A stretch of 64,000 nucleotides of DNA from Globisporangium splendens. Taxonomy: Eukaryota; Oomycota; Peronosporomycetes; Pythiales; Pythiaceae. The notes beneath the pieces were generated by a model, which was given only the letters and a program-made list of their open reading frames with translations, had not been told where the DNA came from and made no database searches. The stretch covers positions 62,001 to 126,000 of the forward strand of contig VFIW01000079.1 of assembly GCA_006386115.1 (NCBI GenBank). Direction: 5' to 3'. A program made the position numbers and the translations under genes. Shown one piece after another: positions 44,836-54,112 of this stretch. Position 1 is the stretch's first letter. Every line of letters begins with the position of its first letter.

Positions 44836-46422
44836 TCATTCACTTTCGAAAATGCTCTGCAGGTTCGTGAAGACCGCCATAGACAATGCTGCAAACAGGT
44901 ATGCGATTGTGATGGCACCCATCACGCTGCTGCTCCCGCCATTCTTCCGAAGCTCCTGAGTTTCGGCGCGTTGACGTGGAAGCAGTGGGAGAAACGCGAG
45001 CGATAGCAAACTCATCACGTACGAAATCAGGATTGTGATCGTCACATCACGGCGAACTTCGTATGTGTCGTTCAGGATATCGTCGTTGTGCACTTTGAAT
45101 GGGGCGTTGACGATCTTTGTGAGTGCGAAGCCAACTGGCACTCCGAGGTTTGGCACAGTCGTCATCAATCCGAAAACAGCGGCTTCGTTGCCTTGGCCGA
45201 CGAGTTCCGCCACAACCAATGACGTGAGCAAGGAGGTAATAGCTCCAGGCACATTTTCGGCGATAGGAAGTCCAATCCAGAACCACGGAGCTCGAATAAC
45301 ATCCCACGTCACGCTCATAGTACAGATTGCATCCACAGCGATGGTCGACAACGTTGTCGCCACTCGGATTGTATGCCAGCTCCAGTTGAGTCCGTACATT
45401 CCCGTGAGGACAATTGTGGTGACCACCACTCCCCCTCCAACAATTCCACTGATACTCAAACTGAAGCTTGATGCTCGCACCCAGTAAGATGTGATTGGGT
45501 CATACGCGACGTAGGTGAAACTGACAAACACCCCCGAGAAGAACGAGTACGCAACAACCTGGTAAACTGCTCGGCTCTGGATCGTCAGCCACAGACCGTC
45601 GAGGTACTGCCTGAATTGTGGAGCTTCAACTTGCTTCTCGTGGATGAAGAACCACGCCATCGGGATCACCGGGAGGCAAAACACAGCCAAGATCAGCATC
45701 GTGGTGGGGAACGAGATACCGAAATCGAAGTCACCGCCGTACGGAGGCGAGCTCAGACCGAACCCCGTGATCAATTGCGCTACGACTTGAAAGAATGCCC
45801 GCACAGACGACACGGCTGACTGAATGTGTCCTCTGGTCGCAATCGGTTCTCGCTGAGCGTACTCGACAAACAGTCCATCTGACGCGACATCCGCAAGCAC
45901 GCAGCCGAACGACGCCATCATCATGAGTACGATGTACACACCGCCAGTACTCGGCGCACCCTTGTTTAGAGATGCTTCTTGTTGCGGTGTGTAGTCTTCC
46001 GGCCTGATGTGGCGAAGCTCTGGGTCAGGGAAGTATGGTTCTCCGATCGGAATGCACGCCATGGCAAACAGACAGGTCGCTGTGATAATCCACCCGATCA
46101 CCATGTATGGTCGTCGACGATATCCTCCGATTGGCACACAGTCCAGTAGAATGCCGATAAACACTTTGAGCGACCAAACCACTTGTACCAACGCGCGTGC
46201 AGACGTCGTCGCCGCGCCTTCCATGTTCAAGTAGTACGTGAGGAATGGCGTGATAGTGTTCGGTAAAGTGGACGACACCAACTCCACTCCTGCGTACTGG
46301 GCGAACAAAGCAAAAGCCTCGCTTGAGTACAACTGCAACGGCTGTCCCTCACGCAAAGCTCCTGACTGGGTTTTCGCAGGGAGCAATGACATTGTTTCGT
46401 CGACTGCATTCTGGAGCTGCAT
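44836..46422 (-). CDS. BT1-family folate-biopterin transporter
   Basis: Single exon, 528 residues, ATG at 46422 (the frame stays open upstream only from a TTG). About 12 membrane helices. Family signatures are present: QYAGVELVSSTLPNTITPFL in the N-terminal half, VVWSLKVFIGILLDCVPIGGYRRRPYMVIGW between helices 2 and 3, GCVLADVASDGLFVEYAQRE, RGHIQSAVSSVRAFFQVV and NEAAVFGLMTTVPNLG. These are those of the folate-biopterin transporter (BT1/FBT) branch of the major facilitator superfamily, expanded in oomycetes, kinetoplastids and plants. Substrates are expected to be folates or pterins; in individual oomycete members this is inference. Confidence 0.9.
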   Translation of the reverse strand: MQLQNAVDETMSLLPAKTQSGALREGQPLQLYSSEAFALFAQYAGVELVSSTLPNTITPFLTYYLNMEGAATTSARALVQVVWSLKVFIGILLDCVPIGGYRRRPYMVIGWIITATCLFAMACIPIGEPYFPDPELRHIRPEDYTPQQEASLNKGAPSTGGVYIVLMMMASFGCVLADVASDGLFVEYAQREPIATRGHIQSAVSSVRAFFQVVAQLITGFGLSSPPYGGDFDFGISFPTTMLILAVFCLPVIPMAWFFIHEKQVEAPQFRQYLDGLWLTIQSRAVYQVVAYSFFSGVFVSFTYVAYDPITSYWVRASSFSLSISGIVGGGVVVTTIVLTGMYGLNWSWHTIRVATTLSTIAVDAICTMSVTWDVIRAPWFWIGLPIAENVPGAITSLLTSLVVAELVGQGNEAAVFGLMTTVPNLGVPVGFALTKIVNAPFKVHNDDILNDTYEVRRDVTITILISYVMSLLSLAFLPLLPRQRAETQELRKNGGSSSVMGAITIAYLFAALSMAVFTNLQSIFESE

Positions 46423-46904
46423 CTTGAAGCACCCTTGCGATTGAAAGAATGGACCTCTTGAAGCCTGCAAACCTTTTTCCGAGCGAGCAATTTGCAGAGT
46501 GCCGTCACGCCGGCGCTTGCGAGAGTGACCAGTGCCCGACGGTTATTTGACTGGTGCTGCGGGAGGGCAAGTTCCACTGGCGCAGGGGGTGACACACTGT
46601 GAGTGGTGCAGACAAACGCACTGTCTGTCACTTGATGGTCAAATGACAAAACCATCATTCTGACGCAGAATGACGTTTGTGCTCGAGAAAGACCATTCCT
46701 GTTCTGTCAATGTGTGTCGTTGCGATTCTCTGCGCTTGAAAGGAGAATCTGTTGGCCCCTTAAAAGAGACTGATACTTTCGTGGACATTGTCGATTTGAT
46801 CAATACAAACTAGGGTTCTAATAACCTAGCTTTCACAAATAAACTCAGTAGACGGTGACTAGCAGAAGCAAATTTGTTGGGACGACTGAAACATCGACTC
46901 AAGA
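46423..46904. other. Upstream region of the BT1 gene
   Basis: Holds the BT1 promoter (leftward). AT-rich near 46,760-46,850. No gene. Confidence 0.4.
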
Positions 46905-47270
46905 CAATGGATCGAAGCTGGACACAGGAGGACAACACAGGCATACATGACTTTCATGGTCACCCTTTTTTGCATTGGGCTTTCAAGTACACCTGTTGAC
47001 AGATCCCTTTGATCATGATTTGTCCACCATGCACCTGCATTCCGAGGTATGGTGGATGTGGAATGGTGAAGCGATGAGACAACCAGATATCAACTCGAAA
47101 TACAGTAGCAATCCATTGTTGAGAGCTCGATCGTGCAGAGACACCTTTATTGGCTCCATATGCACTTGACTCACACGTTTACTGTTGTGCTGGATTGTAG
47201 AAGTACCTGGAGATGAGCTGATTGCCCTCGAACCATGGATGCCTTTCACTTTCTCTGGAGGACAGAGGTG
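46905..47270 (+). repeat. Diverged dispersed relic, copy 2
   Basis: Partner of 39,050-39,500: CAAGACA, CATGGTCACCCTTTT, CCTGCATTCCGAGGTA and GATGAGCTGATTGCCCTCG in the same order. Frame broken by stops. The better preserved end reads DELIALEPWMPFTFSGGQRW. Confidence 0.5.
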
Positions 47271-47377
47271 GTTCAACTTTGTGGGATGTTAGAAAAGCAC
47301 CAATCTGCAATACTATATCTGTCGACTTCCATCCAGCACTGCCCCCTCATCAACGAGAACAAGATGCGGTAGCGGAC

Positions 47378-47563
47378 ATGGCGGTGACGGATCCACCATC
47401 CCCGTGTGGTTATTCCGCCGCGTCCGTGCTTGTCGGGATTGGCGTCGTTTCGGGTGTCGTTGTTGGAGTTGCGGCGCTCAAGTACATGCAGCGACGTGCC
47501 CACGTCGAGAGTACATGCCGCTCTTTTAAAAGTGCTGAACAGCGGGTCAATCAGCTGCGGTAG
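47378..47563 (+). pseudogene. C-terminal tail of a GIN-family membrane protein (relic)
   Basis: Reads AVTDPPSPCGYSAASVLVGIGVVSGVVVGVAALKYMQRRAHVE: one glycine/valine-rich membrane helix followed by a basic stretch, in the style of FGVFGVVIGVVAIAAVKYQKRR at the end of the gene at 56302. The body of the gene is missing. Confidence 0.5.
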
Positions 47564-48192
47564 TCGTCTTTGATGAACTGTGTAAACCTGTTCGAAAGCC
47601 TTGTGAAATGGAACTTGCAGTCATTTCTAAAGCACACCAATAACTCGACTCTGATGTACTCGAAGCGTGCCTGTAAGCTCTTGATACTTTCCAGGCAAAA
47701 TCATCTTCTCGTCGAAGTCCAACCTTCTCTTGCTGTCCTCGGTTGCTCCATGCACATGCTGCGGCTTTGGCTTTCGAAGTTGAAAGTCGCGTGAGTCCAT
47801 GGCTTTGTCCACTGCGGGACGTGTTGTCAATTCGCAGCAGCTCTCAAATCACGTGCCAGATCATTGCTGTTTCATCCATGACTACCAATGATCAATGGTG
47901 TCACACCGCAATCACACCACAAAGAGCTCCACAAACAGTCTCACTCAAGGATGACGGTGTGAGCAGAGCAGGGACACAGTGCATCATTCTTACCAGGAAT
48001 GTGGGTAAATTGAGTGTGTTTGCAACACCATCTGTTTGCAACATGCTGCCCCTTTTAGATTGGATAGAAAGGAAAATCCACGGTGTAGTTGCACTACCAC
48101 CTTTTGCACTGCCTCTCGACGCTTGCTTCATTCATCATTTTCCACTTTACGCCACGGTACAAACTCCTACTCCAGTCTCAGCTCTTTTCTTC

Positions 48193-48315
48193 ATGAAGTC
48201 GTTTGCGAGAGCGACTTTGTCCGGCAAGGTCTTCGTCCATGCGCTCACGTGGATCGGTGGTATCGATGTGTTGAGGATTTCTGCCAGCGAGGTGAGTGTG
48301 CCAACTTTGGAGTAG
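48193..48315 (+). pseudogene. Possible N-terminal relic of a GIN-family gene
   Basis: MKSFARATLSGKVFVHALTW then GGIDVLRISASEVSVP lines up with the start of the gene at 55516 (MKSFFSSTLSGLSLAIALVL, then a DASAIQAP segment). Only this piece remains. The rest of 47,564-49,081 has no supported gene; ORF 48502-48927 (141 codons) has no recognisable motif. Confidence 0.3.
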
Positions 48316-48397
48316 CGCTATAATATGCAAACTGATCTTGACAATTAAAAGTATTGTTGCTGCCCAAAGTACTACTGTACCATATTGTCTTGCTCAA

Positions 48398-48416
48398 AGA
48401 GAGAGAGAGAGAGAGA
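48398..48416. repeat. AG dinucleotide microsatellite
   Basis: Run of (AG)n preceded by TCAA. Both family B LINE copies end in a similar CT/AG run, so it could be the trace of one, but nothing else of the element is next to it. Confidence 0.6.
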
Positions 48417-49151
48417 ACGGATAGTTGAGACTGCTGCACCATTTTGTACATCACTTCAGGATTTCTGATCAGTTTTCATTGCCGTTCCTCACGGATACTC
48501 TTTGCGTCTTTTTTGTGCACAAGGACAAAGAATGTCCTACTTAATGCACGAACAAAGGTATGCAGGCGGACGACCTCTACAGTTTACCGTTCAGACAACA
48601 GCAGATGCAACCTTCGCTGTCACGATCAATTATCCGTCTGCATTCCCTGGATATTGCAGGCAGATAGATGACTTGCCTTTCATGCTGTTGCTTTGCATGC
48701 TGCATGCAGACGCAGTCGGATGGTACAATTTCCACACCCTCAACTTCTCAATGAGATCGAAAAGAACAGTCCGAGAAACAGAAAATGCGCTGGATCGTTA
48801 CGGACATCTCAAGTTTATACCTTTCACGGTTCAGTCACGACCTCCGAAGCCAACAGGAGTGCACCAAATCATAATCGCTCCACCATCATTCCATTTCCTC
48901 ATTCATTTCGACGAGGACAAAGAATGATGGCGCAGATACATTCATTCTTGCATTAAGAATGCATGTAAACACCAGTGAGATGAGCGCAATTGCCTGAGAC
49001 TTGACAATGGAAAATGGGACTGTTCTTACACAAGACTTTCTCAGATGTCGAGCGCACTAAATTGGACTTCCACTCATCCAATCCACACTCTTCAATTTGC
49101 CGCCAACCCGACACTCCGCAGACCCTCGACATACTCCGCCAAGTCCCTGCC

Positions 49152-50354
49152 ATGAAGACTTTTTTGCCTTCCATCGCGTGCCTTGGTCTAGCTCTGACCT
49201 GGCCAAGCACCACTCACGCGCTGTCCATCGATGCCGGACAGATAACTACTCCAACGAACATTGCCGATCCGACTCAGACTCTCGAGAGGGCTTGGACGGT
49301 CTCCAGCGCAACCGGTCTCCGCAGTGTGTTCGTCCAGATGCCTGGACCCGTGGTTGTGGACTACGACGCGTCGCTGACGGACTCTTCGGACGTGGTCGCG
49401 AAAGTGGTTGTAAGGGGCGACTCGGAAGCCTTGATGAACCTTGTGGACGTCGTCTCGTGGGATGCGTATGAAGAAGACGGTCTCAAGCTCCATTTGAACG
49501 ACCCCGAGATGAGTCTGCAAGGTCACCTCTTGATGAAGCTGTTTGTGAAGGACCCGCAAGCGCTGCAATACATCAAGGCGTTGCCGTCTGCAGATGTCCT
49601 GGTTGGCAATAACGACGGAACGGAGTTGTCGGCTCAATCGCGGCACTACAGCAAGGAAGCTAAACGAGAGCGTAAGCACGCTCTTGAAGAGGCTAAGCGC
49701 GAACGTCATGAAGCACTCAGAGAAGCTAAGCGTGAACGGAAGAAGGCTCTAAGGGAGGCTCATCGAGAACGTCAGAAGGCTCTAGAGGAGGGTGAACTAG
49801 CACGCCTAGAAGGTCTCGGTGTGACTGATGATGCTCGCACTGAGGTTATCCATGCTCTCGAGGAGGCTAAGCGAGCTCGTGAAGAGGGTATCAGGGAGGC
49901 TGATCGTGCTCGCAAGGAGGCCGAGCGAAAGCGCGAAGAAGCATTGGAGGAGGGCGAACGAGCGCGCCAAGAGGGTATCAGAGAGGCTAAGCGTGCTCGT
50001 GAAGAGGGTATCAGAGAGGCTAAGCGTGCTCGTGAAGAGGGTATCAGAGAGGCTAAGCGTGCTCGCAAGGAGGCCAAGCGAGAGCGCGAGCACGCTTACC
50101 GGTACATCTACGAAGACGGAGACGGCTGGTACGTTGGCGACGATGACTCGTCTGACGACTTTTGGATTTCCTCGGATGCTCGCGTGGGAGGTTGGGGACT
50201 TGCTGCGACCCAGATGGCTGCTACTGTGTCGTCTTCGTACGGTCCAGCTAATTCTGTTGCGGTTTTTGCGTTGCTTGGTATGGTGATCGGCGTCGTAGGC
50301 GTTACTGCTCAAAAGATGTTTCGTGCTCGCTCGCAGTACACTTCAATTGTCTAG
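49152..50354 (+). CDS. GIN-family surface protein with 11-residue helical repeats, copy 1
   Basis: Single exon, 400 residues. Signal peptide (FLPSIACLGLALTWPSTTHA); N-terminal GIN-like segment shared with the neighbours (PGPVVVDYDASLTDSSDVVAKVVVRGDSEAL..., LLMKLFVKDPQALQYIKALPSADVLVG, up to about 155). Residues 168-315 are charged 11-residue repeats of the type EAKRAREEGIR, predicted to be a long straight helix or coiled coil. Then an acidic patch (GDDDSSDDF), one membrane helix (about 368-388), a short basic tail and the end YTSIV. Compared with the gene at 54113, the GSGD-rich solenoid is replaced by helix. A cell-surface or wall-facing stalk protein is inference. Upstream ORF to 49014 is ignored because the signal peptide starts at 49152. 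Confidence 0.8.
   Translation: MKTFLPSIACLGLALTWPSTTHALSIDAGQITTPTNIADPTQTLERAWTVSSATGLRSVFVQMPGPVVVDYDASLTDSSDVVAKVVVRGDSEALMNLVDVVSWDAYEEDGLKLHLNDPEMSLQGHLLMKLFVKDPQALQYIKALPSADVLVGNNDGTELSAQSRHYSKEAKRERKHALEEAKRERHEALREAKRERKKALREAHRERQKALEEGELARLEGLGVTDDARTEVIHALEEAKRAREEGIREADRARKEAERKREEALEEGERARQEGIREAKRAREEGIREAKRAREEGIREAKRARKEAKREREHAYRYIYEDGDGWYVGDDDSSDDFWISSDARVGGWGLAATQMAATVSSSYGPANSVAVFALLGMVIGVVGVTAQKMFRARSQYTSIV
49653..50096 (+). repeat. 33-bp coding tandem repeats
   Basis: Encodes 11-residue units; the two units around 49,984-50,049 are identical at DNA level, earlier ones diverged. One non-repeat insertion (GLGVTDDARTEVIHALE) interrupts. The mirror copy is at 52455-52898. 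Confidence 0.8.
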
Positions 50355-50759
50355 GCTGGCAATGTACTGAATGCATCATAGTAAAGCTGCGCTGAGAACA
50401 GAACCAGCTTGGGAAGGAACTTCTTAGTAACACCTCGTCATATTTGGATGCAAGCATTTGCTTTTTGTTTGGAGCATATTTTAACAACATAAGAAACAGT
50501 CAATACTTGATCAGGAATGCCCTCTTCATATGAGGTCAGATTACAGAGCCTGCAGTGATCTCGTTGTTCAAGACGTGGCCATGTTGGTGCTTCCACAGGA
50601 ACTCGTAATTTTTGGGTCTCAAATTAGTCTCAAATTGAGACTCCAAACTGTGGAGTCTTAGTTATAGGGTTTAGTATCTAATTAGTGAAGGCTCTAACAT
50701 GCATGCCTATTTAAACTATTCAAGGGACAAAAGTGCTACTGATTTGACCTAAATAGGGT

Positions 50760-51840
50760 ATGGCAAGGTTTCTTGGGTTTGAGTGTGATTCGCGACTGCG
50801 TCAAGCTGCAATAGAATCAGAAAATTCGGATAATTTCATACCCGACAATCACCATAATATTAACACTCGCAGGACGCGAAGGTCATTTGGATTTGTTTTG
50901 TTCGTGGTTGAAGCTGGAGCACTCGTCAGCGTGCGATGTCGCGGCGGAGAGACACCACTGATTTCTGCGTCGCGTTCGACTTGCTTCGACGGAATTGAAC
51001 TGATCGTCAATGACGCGAAGATCGACTCAAGCAACAAGAAAAGTTCCAGGATGTTCACCACGACAACAGTGCTTTGACAAGCAGATTTACCAACTCCGAA
51101 CAGCTGGCCGAAGAATTATTTCAGCTTCGATACGAATTACGGACCTGCCAAGCAGATGGCGACACTGATATGTGTACGCAGATTGAAAGCATTGTGAATC
51201 GAGTTGTTGCAATCGTGCAAATGGCACCGCCGATCGTTCCAGAGTGGTTCGTATCCAGCGATGATGTCGACTTTCGCAGTTGGAATATGCCAAGTATTAT
51301 GGAGTGTGGAACAAAGCATGATGGTTGTACTTTCGTCTTTGAAGCCGCGTGATTTTGGGGTTCGAGCTGCACAGTGGTTTTTTGTTCGCCACCCAAATGT
51401 CGTCTCGCTCTACGGCGCGTGCTACGTTGTCAATGCTCCGGTTTTTGTATGCGAGTACGACCCAAAGGAGATCAATCTTGAACACTTTGTGCAAGGCGAT
51501 ACAAACCATCGTCTCATTTGGGAAAAACTCTACGAAGCGGCTCTTGGTCTTGATCATCTTCACAGGCGGCAAGTTGCCCACGGCAATCTTCGACGCGAAA
51601 TCATACTGATCAGCCGAGATGGTTCGTTTTAATGTTAAAAAGGGAAAAATTCCCAGTCGACTTGCTATGATAAACGACGAGCAGTGGAGCTTGATTGAGC
51701 TCATGACCAAGCAGGATCCGACGCAACGCGTGAAAGCCTCGTTTGCTGTCGGCAATCTTCTTGAGGTCGTAAATTGCGATGAAAAGAGCCTACATGCGAC
51801 CAATGCACCAAAGGATACAGTCAGAGCGAGCGGAGACCAC
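50760..51840 (+). pseudogene. Tyrosine-kinase-like protein kinase relic, possibly with ankyrin-like start
   Basis: Fragments in shifting frames, in the order expected for an oomycete TKL kinase. GGETPLISASRSTCFDGIEL (50,945-51,000) resembles an ankyrin repeat. The pre-kinase helix runs through EELFQLRYELRTCQADGD, then VPEWFVSSDDVDF marks the kinase start. The glycine loop and VAIK lysine are gone. HPNVVSLYGACY...FVCEYDPKEINLEHF and WEKLYEAALGLDHLHRRQVAHGNLRR give the hinge and catalytic loop (HGNLRR instead of HxDLKxxN). Last, KIPSRLAMINDEQWSLIELM is the C-lobe. The DFG region is absent. It fills the spacer of the inverted duplication. Confidence 0.7.
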
Positions 51841-52190
51841 GTGCCTGCATTTTCAGTGTGCGTTTACTTACTCTGTAACTCGTGTGTTGTTCAAACTGTG
51901 AATATATGGTTAATGTTTCACACTCCGAGTTCGCTCATCTGAGAAGTTCTAAGGCAATACGCACACAATCACTCGAGTACTTCAGCAGCTTCTGCAAATG
52001 AGTGTGTGGTGCACCGCGTTTATCGAATCGACGATGGCAGAGTCAAGTTTCGTTTCTCCAGTACTGAATTCATTCACGCTCAGAGACGAATTGAAAACAA
52101 CAGTGTCTAACACAAAGAGTAGTTATTGCCGATCAATTATTCCTAACTCAGACTACATAGCAGTCGCCGATCTGGCATGTTAAGCACCTC

Positions 52191-53469
52191 GCCAGCCTAG
52201 ACAATTGAAGTGTACTGCGAGCGAGCACGAAACATCTTTTGAGCAGCAACGCCAACGACGCCGATCACCACACCAAGCAACGCAAAAACCGCAACAGAAT
52301 TAGCTGGACCGTACGAAGACGACACAGTAGCAGCCATCTGGGTCGCAGCAAGTCCCCAACCTCCCACGCGAGCATCCGAGGAAATCCAAAAGTCGTCAGA
52401 CGAGTCATCGTCGCCAACGTACCAGCCGTCTCCGTCTTCGTAGATGTACCGGTAAGCGTGCTCGCGCTCTCGCTTGGCCTCCTTGCGAGCACGCTTAGCC
52501 TCTCTGATACCCTCTTCACGAGCACGCTTAGCCTCTCTGATACCCTCTTCACGAGCACGCTTAGCCTCTCTGATACCCTCTTGGCGCGCTCGTTCGCCCT
52601 CCTCCAATGCTTCTTCGCGCTTTCGCTCGGCCTCCTTGCGAGCACGATCAGCCTCCCTGATACCCTCTTCACGAGCTCGCTTAGCCTCCTCGAGAGCATG
52701 GATAACCTCAGTGCGAGCATCATCAGTCACACCGAGACCTTCTAGGCGTGCTAGTTCACCCTCCTCTAGAGCCTTCTGACGTTCTCGATGAGCCTCCCTT
52801 AGAGCCTTCTTCCGTTCACGCTTAGCTTCTCTGAGTGCTTCATGACGTTCGCGCTTAGCCTCTTCAAGAGCGTGCTTACGCTCTCGTTTAGCTTCCTTGC
52901 TGTAGTGCCGCGATTGAGCCGACAACTCCGTTCCGTCGTTATTGCCAACCAGGACATCTGCAGACGGCAACGCCTTGATGTATTGCAGCGCTTGCGGGTC
53001 CTTCACAAACAGCTTCATCAAGAGGTGACCTTGCAGACTCATCTCGGGGTCGTTCAAATGGAGCTTGAGACCGTCTTCTTCATACGCATCCCACGAGACG
53101 ACGTCCACAAGGTTCATCAAGGCTTCCGAGTCGCCCCTTACAACCACTTTCGCGACCACGTCCGAAGAGTCCGTCAGCGACGCGTCGTAGTCCACAACCA
53201 CGGGTCCAGGCATCTGGACGAACACACTGCGGAGACCGGTTGCGCTGGAGACCGTCCAAGCCCTCTCGAGAGTCTGAGTCGGATCGGCAATGTTCGTTGG
53301 AGTAGTTATCTGTCCGGCATCGATGGACAGCGCGTGAGTGGTGCTTGGCCAGGTCAGAGCTAGACCAAGGCACGCGATGGAAGGCAAAAAAGTCTTCATG
53401 GCAGGGACTTGGCGGAGTATGTCGAGGGTCTGCGGAGTGTCGGGTTGGCGGCAAATTGAAGAGTGTGGA
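52191..53469 (-). repeat. Inverted duplication, right arm (1,279 bp)
   Basis: Reverse-complement partner of 49082-50360; carries the second gene copy, with only the start of the 5' leader and 6 bp past the stop included. Confidence 0.93.
52197..53399 (-). CDS. GIN-family surface protein with 11-residue helical repeats, copy 2
   Basis: Single exon, 400 residues, identical to the product of 49152-50354 except two residues in and next to the membrane helix (Val for Met, Ala for Thr). Same signal peptide, GIN-like start, helical repeats (168-315), acidic patch, membrane helix and YTSIV end. The 5' flank differs from copy 1 upstream of about 70 bp before the ATG, so the two copies may be expressed differently. 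Confidence 0.8.
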   Translation of the reverse strand: MKTFLPSIACLGLALTWPSTTHALSIDAGQITTPTNIADPTQTLERAWTVSSATGLRSVFVQMPGPVVVDYDASLTDSSDVVAKVVVRGDSEALMNLVDVVSWDAYEEDGLKLHLNDPEMSLQGHLLMKLFVKDPQALQYIKALPSADVLVGNNDGTELSAQSRHYSKEAKRERKHALEEAKRERHEALREAKRERKKALREAHRERQKALEEGELARLEGLGVTDDARTEVIHALEEAKRAREEGIREADRARKEAERKREEALEEGERARQEGIREAKRAREEGIREAKRAREEGIREAKRARKEAKREREHAYRYIYEDGDGWYVGDDDSSDDFWISSDARVGGWGLAATQMAATVSSSYGPANSVAVFALLGVVIGVVGVAAQKMFRARSQYTSIV

Positions 53470-54112
53470 ATGGCTCGTGCTGCGTTTGAGTTTCGTGCTG
53501 TCGTGCCTGTTCATGTATTATTTGATCTGCTCGACAGTCCCATGTCACTCGTGTATTGTCTTGGGGGTCGTACCACCATTCCGAGTCTATGAATGATGGC
53601 GTGGTGACATGATATTTTGCAGTTTGACGCATCCTCGTTGACATGGAAAGTACATGAACCTTACCATCAATACAATAAGAGAAGTAACGAGAAAGTACGC
53701 GCACGTTGCTCGTTTCTACGATTGTTCTTTTCAACGTTGGACCGTCAATTTGGAAGGAGGAGCGAGCGTGCACTTTAGGTGCGAGAAACAGTGTTGAAGT
53801 GTGCCAACAGATCGTTCACTCTGCGTCTTGTGTTTACGCTTCGTACCAGCACTGTCCTTACAAGGATTAGCAAGTCAGATTGATGTAGATCAGATCGAAG
53901 GTACCTTCAGCGTCTGGTGGCCGCAATGAGTGATGTTTCATTCATGCTGCTGTCACGAAATGCAGAGCACACGTATAATTCCGTAGACCTTTATGCCTAT
54001 GTCGATATTCGTCACATTCTGTGGTCACTACCTTGAGATCTGCAATGAAACTAGTAAAATTCACTGATTCATCTTTCTTGGTCGTTGACATTGAATTAGT
54101 CAAATGGATCCC
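53470..54112. other. Intergenic, about 640 bp
   Basis: Promoter side of copy 2 and 3' flank of the next gene (both leftward). No gene recognised. Confidence 0.4.

Larger units (their letters stand above)
49082..50360 (+). repeat. Inverted duplication, left arm (1,279 bp)
   Basis: Matches 52191-53469 in reverse complement over exactly the same length. The only differences I found are three substitutions near 50,280-50,310 (Met/Val, a silent change and Thr/Ala). Similarity stops abruptly at both ends. The arms are 1,830 bp apart. Confidence 0.93.

Noticed and set aside
48398..48416. AG run as the end of a third family B LINE
   Set aside because: No B sequence next to it; a simple microsatellite is enough.
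49772..50077. Repetitive reverse-strand ORF (ASLRARLASLIPSS units)
   Set aside because: Reverse complement of the 33-bp repeats of the surface-protein gene, not a gene of its own.
49653..50096. Repeat array as a possible CRISPR or satellite
   Set aside because: Units are 33 bp without spacers, in frame and coding for 11-residue helical repeats inside a long ORF.
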